From: Trichoplax adhaerens
Taxonomy: Eukaryota; Placozoa; Uniplacotomia; Trichoplacea; Trichoplacidae
Direction: 5' to 3'
Assembly (NCBI RefSeq): GCF_000150275.1
Contig: NW_002060943.1
Coordinates: forward strand, 6,186,937-6,250,936
DNA length: 64,000 nucleotides
Part shown: piece by piece, positions 36,370 through 49,419 of the stretch
Layout: each line of letters begins with the position of its first letter
How positions within the stretch are numbered: position 1 is the first letter of the stretch
Made by a program: the position numbers and the translations under genes
The notes under the pieces: generated by a model
Databases searched by the model: none
What the model was told of the DNA's origin: nothing
Seen by the model: only the letters and a program-made list of their open reading frames with translations

Positions 36370-39300
36370 TTATGCTTTCTGTCCAGTAACAAAGTCTAAG
36401 AATGTATTACAAGATCTCCAACATTGTTGAAATACATGCTCGTAATCACTTAAATTTCCCTAACACAGTAATTAAAAAATAATAAATTTTTTTCAATACA
36501 AATAACAAACAGAGTGATACCCAAATTGGATAAGAACAAATTTGTATTTTATACTTTACTACTCAACAAAAAATATTTATTCAATGTTATTTTTATTCTT
36601 TATAATAGTTCAAAAATTACGTTCAACTGTATGCGAATGATTAAGAAATTATTATCATTACTGAACTATAGAAATCTATGTTAAATTCCCTACTTTGATT
36701 AGGAAAGGTAACAAAATATTTTACTAATCATCATCTTAGGGAATTTCAATTTATAGTATGGTTAATTATCCTTACCAAACGAGGATTGATAATAATAGCT
36801 GGATTATTTGGATCGAAAGCATTCCAGTCGTTACAGTCAAAGATAGGATCTACAACGATTCTTTCTCCTTTAGGATCGTAATTGCCCAATAATTCAACTT
36901 TCGCCTTACAACCATGTGGTAATTTCTCCTTAGCTAACCTAATATTAGATCATATATGTGTAAATATAAATCATTAATATCTATATTAAATGGCCGCATA
37001 GTTATATAACATTAAAGCCAGTAAAAATAATATCTACGGGTCAATCGACATTCTCAATCATATATTCAACGACAACAAAGCCAGTTACAAAGAAAGACCA
37101 AACTAAATAATTTAGCAATTACATCATTATATCAAGAACTATTCTTATTTATTGACAGTGGGTAAAGGCTAAATTCAAAAACTTTCTCCCATACAGACAT
37201 AGATGTGCGTAACAAATGTGAATTGTTACTATTCATGTTCAACAAAATTTTAGATTTGTTATGAAATGAGATAAGGATAATTTTTTGTTAAATATTCTAT
37301 TCTGTACAAAGTTAACATTTATTATTATGCAGATAATACCAAGTTTTAATAAGGTTGGGAATATTTCAATTTTCGATTACATGTATTTATTACGTTAACC
37401 AAATGAAGGGATCAGATACATCAAATTACTAATCGTCATCCTGCGATCAGTAATGAACAATCCCTCTTTAATTAATGATGAAGATAGCTATTATCCATAG
37501 CCATGCAAAAATAATTGGAGTATCGATAAAAGTAAAGTGAGGCTTATCCAATGAGAGTATATTAAAATCGTTAGAATATAATATCATAAAGCGTTCTGAT
37601 ATTATTGCATGACATTTATTATAAAGATGACTTATAACGGGAAATTCTTACAAAAATTGCTAATTATATCCTGCTCTATTCGGTTTTCTTTAAAAGTTAC
37701 TAAGAGCAAAAATTATTATTCCCTGTAGATATGCAACTGAGACATAAATAAACTCAAGACATTATCTGATGCAAGGAAGTACATCGCTACTTCTCGCTTC
37801 GTCGCTATATTGTAACCTTTGAGTAAATTATTATCATACGAGCATATTGCAACCACAGGTAATTGCTACTTAAATTATTTCATAATATTGTCATTATTTT
37901 TATATAACGATGTAAACAGTTATTAACCGATTTTTATGATATCATTTATATCAAGGAATAAATTATTGTTAATAATGTTGGTCTGCTTCTTAACATATCA
38001 GGATACTTTAATAAGTTTTTATACTGGAAAGGAAAAGGTTCTTGACTGATCGCTATAATCTAGTTTATGTCTAGTCGGTAGATCATTCTCAATTTTCATT
38101 CATAAACACATACTACTTAAATCAAAACGTAATACGTACATAGAAAGATTATTTTATACAAAGACGTAAAATAATTGCCAACTAGTCATCTAGGCATAAA
38201 ATATTTCGAAGAATTACTCTTAAATGTCTAAATTACACTTAGATGCTGACATTGCTGTTATAAACAAAGAAATAAATTAGTTCTAAATGGGTCATTATAA
38301 TATAGTCTACATTAATGAGAAAATGCGGCAAAAACTTGAAAGCCATTACTATTGTTGTTATATTTATGAATGCAGATAATTATTGACTAGTCATAAGGCT
38401 TGCGGGATTTAAAATTTCTTGTAGGAGTTAATTAAAATAATAAATCATTATAATAAAATTTTCAGGTATAAAGACCATCATATGAATTATTTTCAAGGTG
38501 TTATAATCGATGTTTTAGACAAGGTAAGGGGTCTTCTTTATAATGTAATATATATACATACATCTATCACTATAGCCTTAAACTGTATATTTCTAGTCAT
38601 TAGGTACGATAGCATAAATTTCTTGATATTGCTATCTACAATTGTATAAAAATGAGTAGTTACGAACTACCTGCTATAAATTTAATCTTTTTTTCAGAGG
38701 AAATTATTAAGTTTAAGTTAAAAAATAGTTTTCTAGCTAATCTCAATATCTAGATCGATGTTGTAAGACCCGATCAGCTAAGTAGAATTTATAAATTACT
38801 TTAATATGCATTTCTAGTCATTATAATGGAAATATGACAGCATCATTTTTTTTATAGTGTTATCTACGCTTTCATAGAGAGGTAAACAGTTATTGGTTAG
38901 CCGTCATAATTTGAATCTATAGCTAGGAGTAAATTATTGTGTTCGAATTAAAATAAGTTCTTCTAGCTAGTCTCAGTACCTAGTTCGATATTATTTTTGT
39001 TTTGGGATTCTATCCAGTAAAGAAATTTAGATAGCGATGATTCACAGTTTCAAATAATTTAAAATTGAATTGATGTTTGATATGCCTGCTTCTTATTTTA
39101 ACATCATGATAGCCTCATGTACTTCTATAGAAATATTAATTCATCTGATTCGACGGACTCATCGTAATTCATGATCACAAACTTTCTATAGTATGATGAA
39201 AGGATCGCTTTGCTCGAGTTTATTGTTTCTTTTATTCTTATGAGCTTACCTTAAATTATCTTCATCCATGCATAAAATATAGCGATAACGTTTAAAATCA

Positions 39301-42300
39301 TCATGGCAAAGCTATTATTATGAACGAATAATAGATCATTGCAGTTAACATAATATTATATAGATAATACTATACGTAGGTCGTCACAAGTTAATAAATC
39401 TTTACATAGATTAAAAACTATACTTTGCGATGGAGTAAATTTATTATGTGATGGAAAGTCTACTTTAAGCTCATTAGTATTGTTCCGTTACATTTAAGTA
39501 TATAAGTTATGCACTCGCTGAGTTTGTTTTACTTTTAATTATTCAGGAAAGATTTTTATCTCTCAATAACATGTTGAGAATTTTTAAAGTATAATTGCAT
39601 AATGATAATCCAATGGATCGTAACCATATCGATTGACTGCATTTATGGTTTTGTTAAAGTTGAAAACAATATATTGATATTAATCTTTCAAAATTAATTA
39701 TTCAGCTAGCCATAGTTGATATACACCTATTTCATAACATTATTACTATTTGGCCTAGTTGGCCAGTAATGATAAGAATACTGTACCAAGTTAATAAATG
39801 TGATGATCAGTAGTAGCTGGTCGTTTATTATTGTATTGATATACTTACTTTTCGTGACGGATGAAGACGTGGCTTAATATGATTATCCTCGAGGACGGTA
39901 ATTGTACATGGGCTAACGGGTTGTTGGTGAGTTGCTTCTGAGCTAACACCAGAACTAGCTATATCCCACTATATTATTTAATCCCAGCACAGGGTAAGAT
40001 AAAAAATGATTATCAAGAAGACATCAAATGTATAAGAAAAAAATTAATTCATGAGCTGATTAAATCTTGTGAATTACAAAAAGAAGTACAGTGTAAAAGG
40101 AAATGGATTTGCCGACTATAGATTATCATAATAAAAGTCTAAATGCGCAAAAAAAATGGAAATCATTTGCCTAAATCTATAAACTAACTGAAGATGTGCA
40201 GTATGGAATCAATAAAATTGTATCGGCATATATTATCGTAATAAAGTCCTAATAGTACAGTGAAAAAAATAGAGCATTCCTCTTAAATAAAATCTTGTGA
40301 TGATTTTTTATGAGACAGAGACGGACTGGGCAAATGATAAAATAAAATGCTAATATTATTATTTGTTATTACACTAGACATGGATGCAGGATAATATTGA
40401 TAACAGCAAATCGGAAATAAGAATGGGAATTAAAAGACTTTATAATGACTGTCTATGTATATTGTGAATACAACTATAAGTTGGTAGGTAAAGAGGAAAA
40501 TGAAACAGAACGATGAGACCAAATGATCATTACCTAGACTCAAAGCAGTACTACAACAATTTCTATGCTTATAACAGATACCAAAATAGCCATTGATAAC
40601 AGTTGCAATGGTGGTAGAAAATTTCAATCATTTATCCTATGTATTTCTTGAATTATTTTAAAATTTGCACTCATCCCTCCCCCATACATCTTAAAATTAT
40701 CGTTAACTATTGTCATAGCAAAAATAATTATACTAATAAGACAATCAAGCAATCCTTATTTATTTTACCTTATTCAATTCGCTACGTTGTTCTACTAAAT
40801 GGTAGAAGATCGCTTCGGCCATTGGAGAGCGTTGGATATTAACTAAAATGGATTCAAAAAAGAAACGAAGCAATTTTATTTTGGATCTAATCGAATCTTG
40901 GATAACAACATAGTAAAAGTCAATATAATGAGTCATCACCAGACATATCATAATATGCAGACATTACATTGATTATCATCCGATGACCATTACAAGACAA
41001 ATTGTTTAATAAACAAGATAAGGGTATAGAAATTAGATGGTGATCATCATCGTGTTGACATTGATTATCGATTGAGGTAGGTGGGCAGGGAAATAAAATC
41101 AAAATGTTGCCAATTTATGCACGTTCAGTTACAAATACGAGTCAACGATGAGTTTTAGACCCCGATGCTCTATTCCATAAAAATAAACAGTCGAAAATGG
41201 ATCGAGTAGATTCCTAAGTTAAATCGAAAAAGATTACCCTAAATTTATCTTACTTTAGAATACGACTACGCTCATTTTGTCTCTATTACATGAATTATTA
41301 TCATTATAAAATTCAAGTTAGTTTATTAATATTACATCACTAACCCTGTACTGTATTAAATCAACAATTTCACTTATTATTATAATCGTAAGTTGGACTT
41401 TATCAATCACTAACAATTTAAGCTAAACTTACTGATTCTCCTATTTTTTTGGCTATTTAATAAAGCTTGATATAATTTGAACTCATATAGAATCGCTACA
41501 AATGATCAGCTCATGTTTGTCGTTCTAGCAATAGAAGTAATAGTAGGCGATGCTAAGTAAATACATCTTTGCCATCAAAATCTACTCTTACAAAGACAGA
41601 GAAGAGCGCAAAGCGATATCACGGCTATCGAAAGGCCAATTTAAAAAGTACAGCCATTGGGGAATGATAGCTGATGACAAATAGAAACAATAACTTGAAA
41701 TTTACAAGACAAGTAGAGAGATAATTGAAAAGATATTAGTCTTGCTCGGAAAATTGTCAGTGTTGATGATTAATTGTATGCTTATTGGAAGGGGATAATC
41801 GAGTTGAGAGTTGTTACTAAAAATCATTATTTTAGTCACGATGATTACAGCAGTTGAATAATTGAGTATTGGGAATAGACGTACATTATTCCAATATTTT
41901 ACAGTATTATTATTCCTGTAATAATAAAGCAAGGTAAACGATTGTTTTTTCTGCTTTTAAAAAGGAAATTTTCTCTACGAGACAAGATCTTCCATATGGA
42001 AAGCAAACTAAAAAGAACTTTGGGCGATGATCAAATCTCTACGTGATAGTAGATGAGCAGCCAAACTTGTGAACATTGACGTATGAATCGAATACAAAGA
42101 TCAAGCTAGTGGATAATGAAATTGCTTTTCTACGTTATTTATCCACTTTATCCAACGATAATTCAGTTCATAAATATAAAGAAATAGCGACTGCTTAGGA
42201 AAGCTCATTGACTCGATTATCAATCATCACGAAATCGAACATGTAAGTATTCATAATAATGCATAAAAAGATAGAGACGATAGGAATGAGTATCTGGATT

Positions 42301-42772
42301 TGAAATATTTGAATGATGGTAGGCTTAATTGGTTACAGTATATCATAGAATAAAAAATTAACTTTAACTGGATTTTTTGTTAGTTGGCTAATCAAATTAA
42401 TAAAGATCGATGATTTGTCGATTTAATTTCCTCTTAATGCTGTTATAAGTTATTTGCACGACTACATTATAAGCAGATTAGCAACATGGCGTGATTATAA
42501 TCTAAGACGATGAATATGGAAAATAAGATATTTTCCAAGCTTCATTTCGGATAAAAAAATAAAATAAAAAGACGTAAATGAAACGATCGATTAATAATAC
42601 GGGTAATAACCAACTCTAATTATGCTATGATAACTTAATTTTTTTCCTCCTATGTCCTACGTATTGTCGACATAAGTAAACGAGATCATTTACCTGCACA
42701 AACAAACATGACCGAATACTTAGGCGATTTTTTCTTTTTCCGCTTTAAAAAATTTAATCCGGTAAAGGCCAT
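36370..42772 (-). CDS. Diverged low molecular weight protein tyrosine phosphatase, copy B
   Basis: A second ACP1-family gene with the same six-exon structure as copy A but much longer introns. Exons on the minus strand: 42694-42772, 40769-40842, 39849-39968, 39250-39311, 36776-36938, 36370-36459, making 195 aa with every phase closing. It adds a lysine-rich N-terminal extension (LKRKKKKSPK). The P-loop is altered: CAVNIQRS (Cys25 to Ser32) instead of CLGNICRS, so the CX5R core stays but the second Cys and a loop Gly are gone. The acid loop is probably VVDPIF (Asp142), with both family tyrosines replaced. About 21 extra residues (146-166) follow it. The last exon (FQQCWRSCNTFLDF) is typical. 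Activity may be changed; expression is untested. Confidence 0.87.
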
Positions 42773-45700
42773 GATCTGGATTGATTGACTAAGGTTAATT
42801 ACGATTTGATAATCCTTCCTAGAATTGGATTACATTATTTTTTTATTATTTTTATTTTTATAGCTGATAAATTTACTAGCAGCCAACACAAATTGGGGAT
42901 TAGAACTAGCAGTAATATGAATCGCTACTGGATAGTCCAACTTACCCCTTGGGATAATCGCTAATGGAAATAGACTTATTCGCTTGCGATAGACAATTAA
43001 CAATAATGATGATCGCTTCCTTCTTAAATCAATTCTTACTGATAGAACGAATGGAGAGTTCGAATCTGCCTAACAGCAATCATTTTACTCTGGCTTGATC
43101 ATTTTCAATTGTATGGCGATGGTTGTGGAAAATTGTTACTTGCCAGGATTACTCTCTGATGTTGATCGGTTAGACTGTGCTAGGTGCCCGATTGACTTTA
43201 CGATCGGCTTAATTAATATCTCTCCAGCTTTTCTATAGACTGTCGATTCTTTTAAAATCACTGAAATATATAAAATATGACAGCTTGACGGATAATCAGC
43301 ACTGGCTATTATGATGTTAATTAATTATTATTCTTGATTATTGTTATGAAGATGTTAAAATAGAGTTACCAACCCCTAGTCGAAGACGACAGCCTCAACA
43401 TTCTCACTCGCTCGTTCCATGTATACTTTACGAGTATATCTATACATCTCTCTCTCTCTCTATATATATATACTTGCTATATATACATGCATCTAGATAA
43501 ATATACTAGATATATATGTACATCTAGGTAAGGATACTATATATTTATATATACATACATCTATATAAGTCTATACGTGCCGAAAGGTCTATGGACTGTT
43601 TGTATACATAGAGTAGCTAAGTCAATCTCAGTTCATCATGATTGGCATGATATCAACATGCCTAACTGTGAAAATAGGCCAGCTGGATAGACAATAATAT
43701 AACTGTAGGTTATTATTCTTCTTCTTCCTTATCATTGTGTCGTTATTGTATAGACAAATCTATATACGATAGATTGGAAAGAAATTTAGCCTGTACATAG
43801 AAATTGTCGCTATGATACAAAGTCTAGACTATTGATAGCTATTATCTTGATATATTTAGACTATATCTAGCCTGTATAGTATTGATCGATGCATTTAGCA
43901 ATATATTCTTATATTTTTAAGCGTAGGATCAACGACGACAATAAAAATAATATATCATATTATTCAAAAGTAACCAATACAAGGAATACTTATGAGAAAG
44001 AGAGAAGAGAAATCAACTTATTGAAAAATAAATAGACTGTAATTCCTATCCAATTATTTCTTCAACACCGATATTGAACTGCTTTAATACATTGTCGATG
44101 ACGGCTATCTATTTATTGAATCGAGATGTAATCCTTATTAATTATATTTAGCAAGGGAGGAAATGAAGGGAAAATAACCTTTTTCCGCTCAGGATTGCAA
44201 ATGTCCAAGAGTTTCATGTGAGTCCAACATCCTGCAATGGCTAAGTTAGCATCTAATTTTAGTAGGTTTTGTGTAGGCGGATTAGTAAAAAATAAACTAT
44301 TATTGATTATTTTATAAATGTTGTCCACTGCTATTCTATTCACACCATGAAAAACATCCGTAGCATTTCTACTCTCACGGCTGTAACAATAATGATATAT
44401 CAAAACTACAGAGAAAAGAACAATACAGTATACGAAATACTATTCAAGACTAGGATAATATTGTCGTAGACTTCCTTTAGATTTTAGGCTATTATGGCTA
44501 TCAATGTAGTCGTTGAGTTCATTTCATGACATACTTCAATTTGTAAGTCGATTTTTCTCTCCTTTGCTAGACAAGCGTTGCCACATGACATCAAAATGAG
44601 AGAGGATAATCAACACATCATCATTGTTACGTCTTATTCTTTTCCTCTCTCTCTGTTCAATTAGATAGCTAGGTTTGAACATCCAAAATCTAACAATATC
44701 GTAATAGAACGGTAGAATATTTTATATGGATTAGTCAATCTCTTGTGAAATCATGACATACGCGTGGGGTTTATTCTTAGTGATGGGAAATTCTTACAAT
44801 AATAACCAACTATTGATGACTATCCAACGTTTATAAAATAAAATAATATTAATCTTAACATAACTACTTGCAACTTGCCTGGATAAGTCATAACAACTAT
44901 CCTTATCCGATATGATAACTAGTAGATTTAACTAACCACGGACTAGATAGTATCTTGTTAAATGGGATATTCATTGCCTATGATTGGAACGTATACATTT
45001 TTATGGTGTATATATTTTGAGTTATTTCCTAAAATGATTGAAAAACAGAAGACCTTTGTTCCTTTATTTTTCAATACTCTCGTACAATTCGTTAATTTTA
45101 CTACAAACAGCGGACAAATAGTTAATCCGGTAGGACTAAAAATAGTCCTATACTGCTGTTGGCAGAGGTGTAGTGTTGTTCATCACCATTGTAGAGGATA
45201 TGGACAAGTCATAATTGGAAGTTTCCATTTTTATTGATAATTATCTTCCTACTGCAATAGTACAGAGTCTCTCCAACAGGTAATATAAGTGTTGCTAATT
45301 TAGATACGTATAAGGATATAGAAAAGTATCGATGGCCGATAAAAAATCAATTTTCAAGCCGTAAAACTCAGCTCAATTTTGTCATAAAATGCTAATAGCC
45401 TTTTAGTGCATATAGTATGTATTAATAACAATCGCGAAATAAAGAATAGTCTAAAAAATGAGCCTTACATGCCGATTACATGCATAAAACAAATTAGAAG
45501 CCCAGAGACATTCTGTCATGCAGATAGTGCATTTATAAGCAAACCTTTAATTATGTACAAACAACAACTATAAAATAAATAGTGTATTTGTATTAAAAAT
45601 GACTTTATAATGCGAAATCTTACGTAATTTCAATCATAAGCATAAGAATAGATTAGGGTGGAAAAACTCGATTTAATATACAACTTACTCCGTCTCAACG

Positions 45701-45795
45701 TCAGCCACGGAATAAATTAAGAATAACGTCCAACCTTCATTTCTGGCTATGTTTAATTTTAGAATTCAGATCATGAGTAAAGCAATGAAGGATAA
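42773..45795. other. Gene-poor AT-rich DNA
   Basis: Contains a CT/TA microsatellite (about 43448-43570) and two short open frames (44113-44403 minus, 44962-45237 plus) with no recognisable domain, partner exon or composition bias. Nothing else could be supported. Confidence 0.5.
43448..43570. repeat. CT/TA microsatellite
   Basis: A (CT)n run passes into (TA)n, followed by degenerate TATATACATCTAG-like repeats with ACATCTAGRTAA words. Confidence 0.75.
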
Positions 45796-45799
45796 TGAC

Positions 45800-47260
45800 T
45801 ATACTGTATTTATAGGTTATTTTGCCGCATTTCAACGTTAGCTAGAGAATAAGTCTACGGCAGGAAATTAAACGACTTTTAAATATTACCTAGGCTCAAT
45901 TTTATGACACTAAAATATCTGCAGAAGAATCTGCTAAGATTAAATATGGATGTAGTATTATAGACCATTTGGGTGCGTTCGATATTCCTTATAGAATGAC
46001 TAAGAGATTAAAAATGACTCTCAAATGTTGTTCAAATATAGTTTTACAGCACAAAATCATCTATACAGGAATCAGCTGTAGTCTATTGCGGATGTGATGT
46101 TGATACACTATTTGGCCATATCAAAGTATTAGCTATAAGATAAATATTAAATAAGAAATCCAAAGTACCTCCGATGTTGCCAGAGCTCAATTCATTGCAT
46201 TAAATCTCAATCAAGTAATTCTACTGCACTTTTATGCCGACACAATATTAATAGACCATTTGGCTATGTTTGACAGTTAGCTATGAAATTAGAAATTAGA
46301 GGAGCTGCGATACTATAGTACTGATGCGGTATTAATACACCTTTTAGCTACATGTAACGATTGACGATGAAATTAGAAATTGGAGGATCTGCTATAATAT
46401 CATGCGGATACGGTATTGATAAATTAATTATTTGATATATTTAAACGTTAGCCATGTATTAGAAAGCAGGAGATCTGTTATAATATAGTATGGATACGGT
46501 GTTTATAGGTTCTTTAGCTGCATTAAATATTAGTGTTGGCATAAAGAAGAAGTAATGATCGACTCTTAGATGTTTTCTAGAGTCAATTTTGTAGTATGAA
46601 ATTATCAATAGCAGGAATCTCCTATTGTGAAAACAAAGCTGATAGACTATTTTGCCATAATTATTCAATTGTCAGCTATTAAATTAGAAACAAGAAAATT
46701 TGCTATAGTGTAACATGAATTCGGTATTTATAGCTCATTTGACTACGTTTAAGGGTTAACTATAAAATCAGAAAACAAGTAAATTTACTGTGGTACAATA
46801 TGTTACGAATATGATATTTTATAGACTATTTGACTATGTTAAACCATTGGCTATAAAGTCGACAATTAGGGAATTTCCAATAGTGTAATACAGATTTAGT
46901 ATTTCTTGACTATTTAGGTTAGCTATGGAATAAAGAATAATTAATGTTGACTCTTTGATACTATTCGACCCAATTTTGAGTATTGCAATTATAGGCACAG
47001 GAATAAACTGCAATACAATGAGGATGGAATATTTTACAGATAAACTGCTGCGTTAGAATATTAGCGATAGCATAGATTTGAAAGTTTAATCGTTAGAATT
47101 AATGAAAGATTAAATTGACTCTCGTATGCAATCAATATTTTATAACATCAAATCGTAAGCAAGCCAATATAATCTACTATACTATACTAAAAATAATACT
47201 TATACAAATGTGATATTTATATACCACTTACTATATTTTATTAGTGTCGATCTTGGGGTA
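45800..47260. repeat. Old satellite array, about 85-bp unit
   Basis: A degenerate phrase resembling TATAGACTATTTGGCTATG, then GTTAGCTATGAAATTAGAAA, recurs near 45808, 45954, 46100, 46249, 46332, 46414, 46500, 46640, 46727, 46812, 46899, 47030 and 47207. Most spacings are 82-87 bp, with a few near 130-147. Copies are well diverged, so the array is old. No coding potential. Confidence 0.7.
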
Positions 47261-49410
47261 AATAGGGAAAATAAAAACGACTGTCATATATTGTCTGTGC
47301 TGATAATAGAATATAGAATGATAAGTAACGATTAATCGAAATCCTATTTCCAAAGGCCCAATTTAATTATCAGCGTGGACTGTACTCTGTCACGTACAGT
47401 ACTTTCGGGAAAGGCTATTAGGCCATGACTAATTAAATAGCTTGAAATATTCAATAATTCATTCAATATAATTATCAATAAATTATTAATATCGAAATGG
47501 ATGGAGTGTCCATCATTGCAATATACGGTACGATTAAATAAAATTGATCTTTAAACCTTTGCGCAAAGATGGCTTGTATGGTAAGGAATAAGGTCAAATT
47601 AAAATATCCTATATGATTTAAAACAATTCTGTTTGTATCTGTACTTTAACAGTTTCTTTAACTCTACTGATCTCTGTATATTTTTGAATATTGCCTCTTA
47701 CTGTTCACTTCTGATGATGTGATCCCGATTAACTAAGCCGGACATGAGCCGATTCTATTTAAATAATTGCTTCGAGATTATGGAAAGACTTTAGGTATTT
47801 TTGTCAATTCTCGGCAAATAAACTAGTCTAGAATTCGAACAATTGATAAAAATATAGATTGTAATCAGTAAATGATCCAAATTAGCGAAATGTCTGTCAT
47901 TTGACTAGCAGTTAATTTAATTAAATTAATTTTGGAGGTATAAAATAAAAGATAGACAGATTATAATGATGATATTTTAACTATAGACTACTTAATTACG
48001 GAAAATGCTTTATAATTTGTTAAATATTCTGTGATGAAATAAATAGTTTAGACTAGTTTGGATTAGCGAATTCGTAAGTAATTATTAACAGTCGGTATAA
48101 TATATGAAATCCGCAAAGATCTCTTACCATGATATTTATCTGGGTTATAATACTTACGAATAGTACCAAGAGGATAGCTACCGGGTAAATTGTTTTTTGT
48201 GCTTGTTAATTATATATTATTAGCCCAGTCATGGATAAAACTTTACGCGATTATTAGTCGTTCGTGATTAAATAATCTTTTATATAACCTTATATAAGCT
48301 GGCAAGTTCATCGCATCAAGATCATTGAATTTTGGATCGCTAAATGATTATATAGAATTATTTTCTATTTTTTGAATATTGAACATCTTTACAAGGTTGA
48401 TCTACATTTTACTATAATTTGTAGCTTTAATCCATACGTGTCAGTTAAATAGAGTTACGGATTCTGTATAATATAAAATATAGTGCCTTTCGACCAATTA
48501 TCAAATTCTTTAATCGCGGTCTATTCCACGGTCGATTACCGTACTAAATGACTGATAGATTTTCTACTATTGATTATGACTAGTAGCGTAACCTTATAAA
48601 CTGATTAGTTTTCTTACTTTAGTTCATATATTCAATTAGTTTATGTAAGAGAACAGTAATAGGCTCTGCATTTTTCGTATGTAGCTGTTCTGTGCATTGC
48701 TTGTCAATAAATACTCAAAATCATTTATATACAGCACATGAGCTAACTATTTCAAATACGATTATTGTCGACTACATCAAATATTTTCTTGGCTGAGATA
48801 GTTCTATCAATAATTATTATACTGTTAATCTATTCTTTTCCCGTATTTCTTGGATTAATTAGGAAATAATAGAATGACAGTCTTTCAGATTTCTTGGATT
48901 AAATTAGTCTGTATCGTAGAAAAAAAATGTCCTACAGATTTCATATACTCAGTTGTCGATTACTAGCCTATCACAAAAATACGAAATCGGTGGGTTAGTT
49001 GCTCCAAGTTCACGCAGTAAGAGAATAAATCAATTTTGTTGTGATTAAATTGTTACCTCACCAATGCAGAACTATTAAGAGCAATTAAACTTAAGCAATG
49101 ACTGTAATTTATTATCATACGTATCTCTAAAGAATTTGCGTGCGCATTAAATAGGATTTATTGTATCGCAATTAAATGAAATTTTAGTGCCTCCCCCATT
49201 GACGTTTTGTTGAGCGAGTAGTTTCTGGTATATTTATACGTATATAAAATTGCGTATGTAGATTACTTTGACGTAGGCTAATTAAATCCATAAGTTAGAG
49301 TAATGGGCAATTTTATTGGAAATGCTTATAATTGCTTTGATGATGAGTAATATTAAGCAGTATACAATTTTAGATCGGCCGTAATGGAATTATCTGAACT
49401 ATAGGATAGC
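47261..49410. other. Gene-poor AT-rich DNA between two satellites
   Basis: No exon chain or strong repeat was recognised. Confidence 0.45.
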
Positions 49411-49419
49411 TCATTGCAT

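Noticed and set aside
43050-43080. Second tRNA-like word (GTTCGAATC)
   Set aside because: The stem does not pair and no other tRNA arms are present.
44113-44403. 96-codon minus-strand frame in the gene desert
   Set aside because: No recognisable family and no plausible spliced neighbours; it does not match the ACP1 exons although it lies near copy B.
44962-45237. 91-codon plus-strand frame in the gene desert
   Set aside because: No domain, partner exon or conserved motif; length is not unusual for chance in this DNA.
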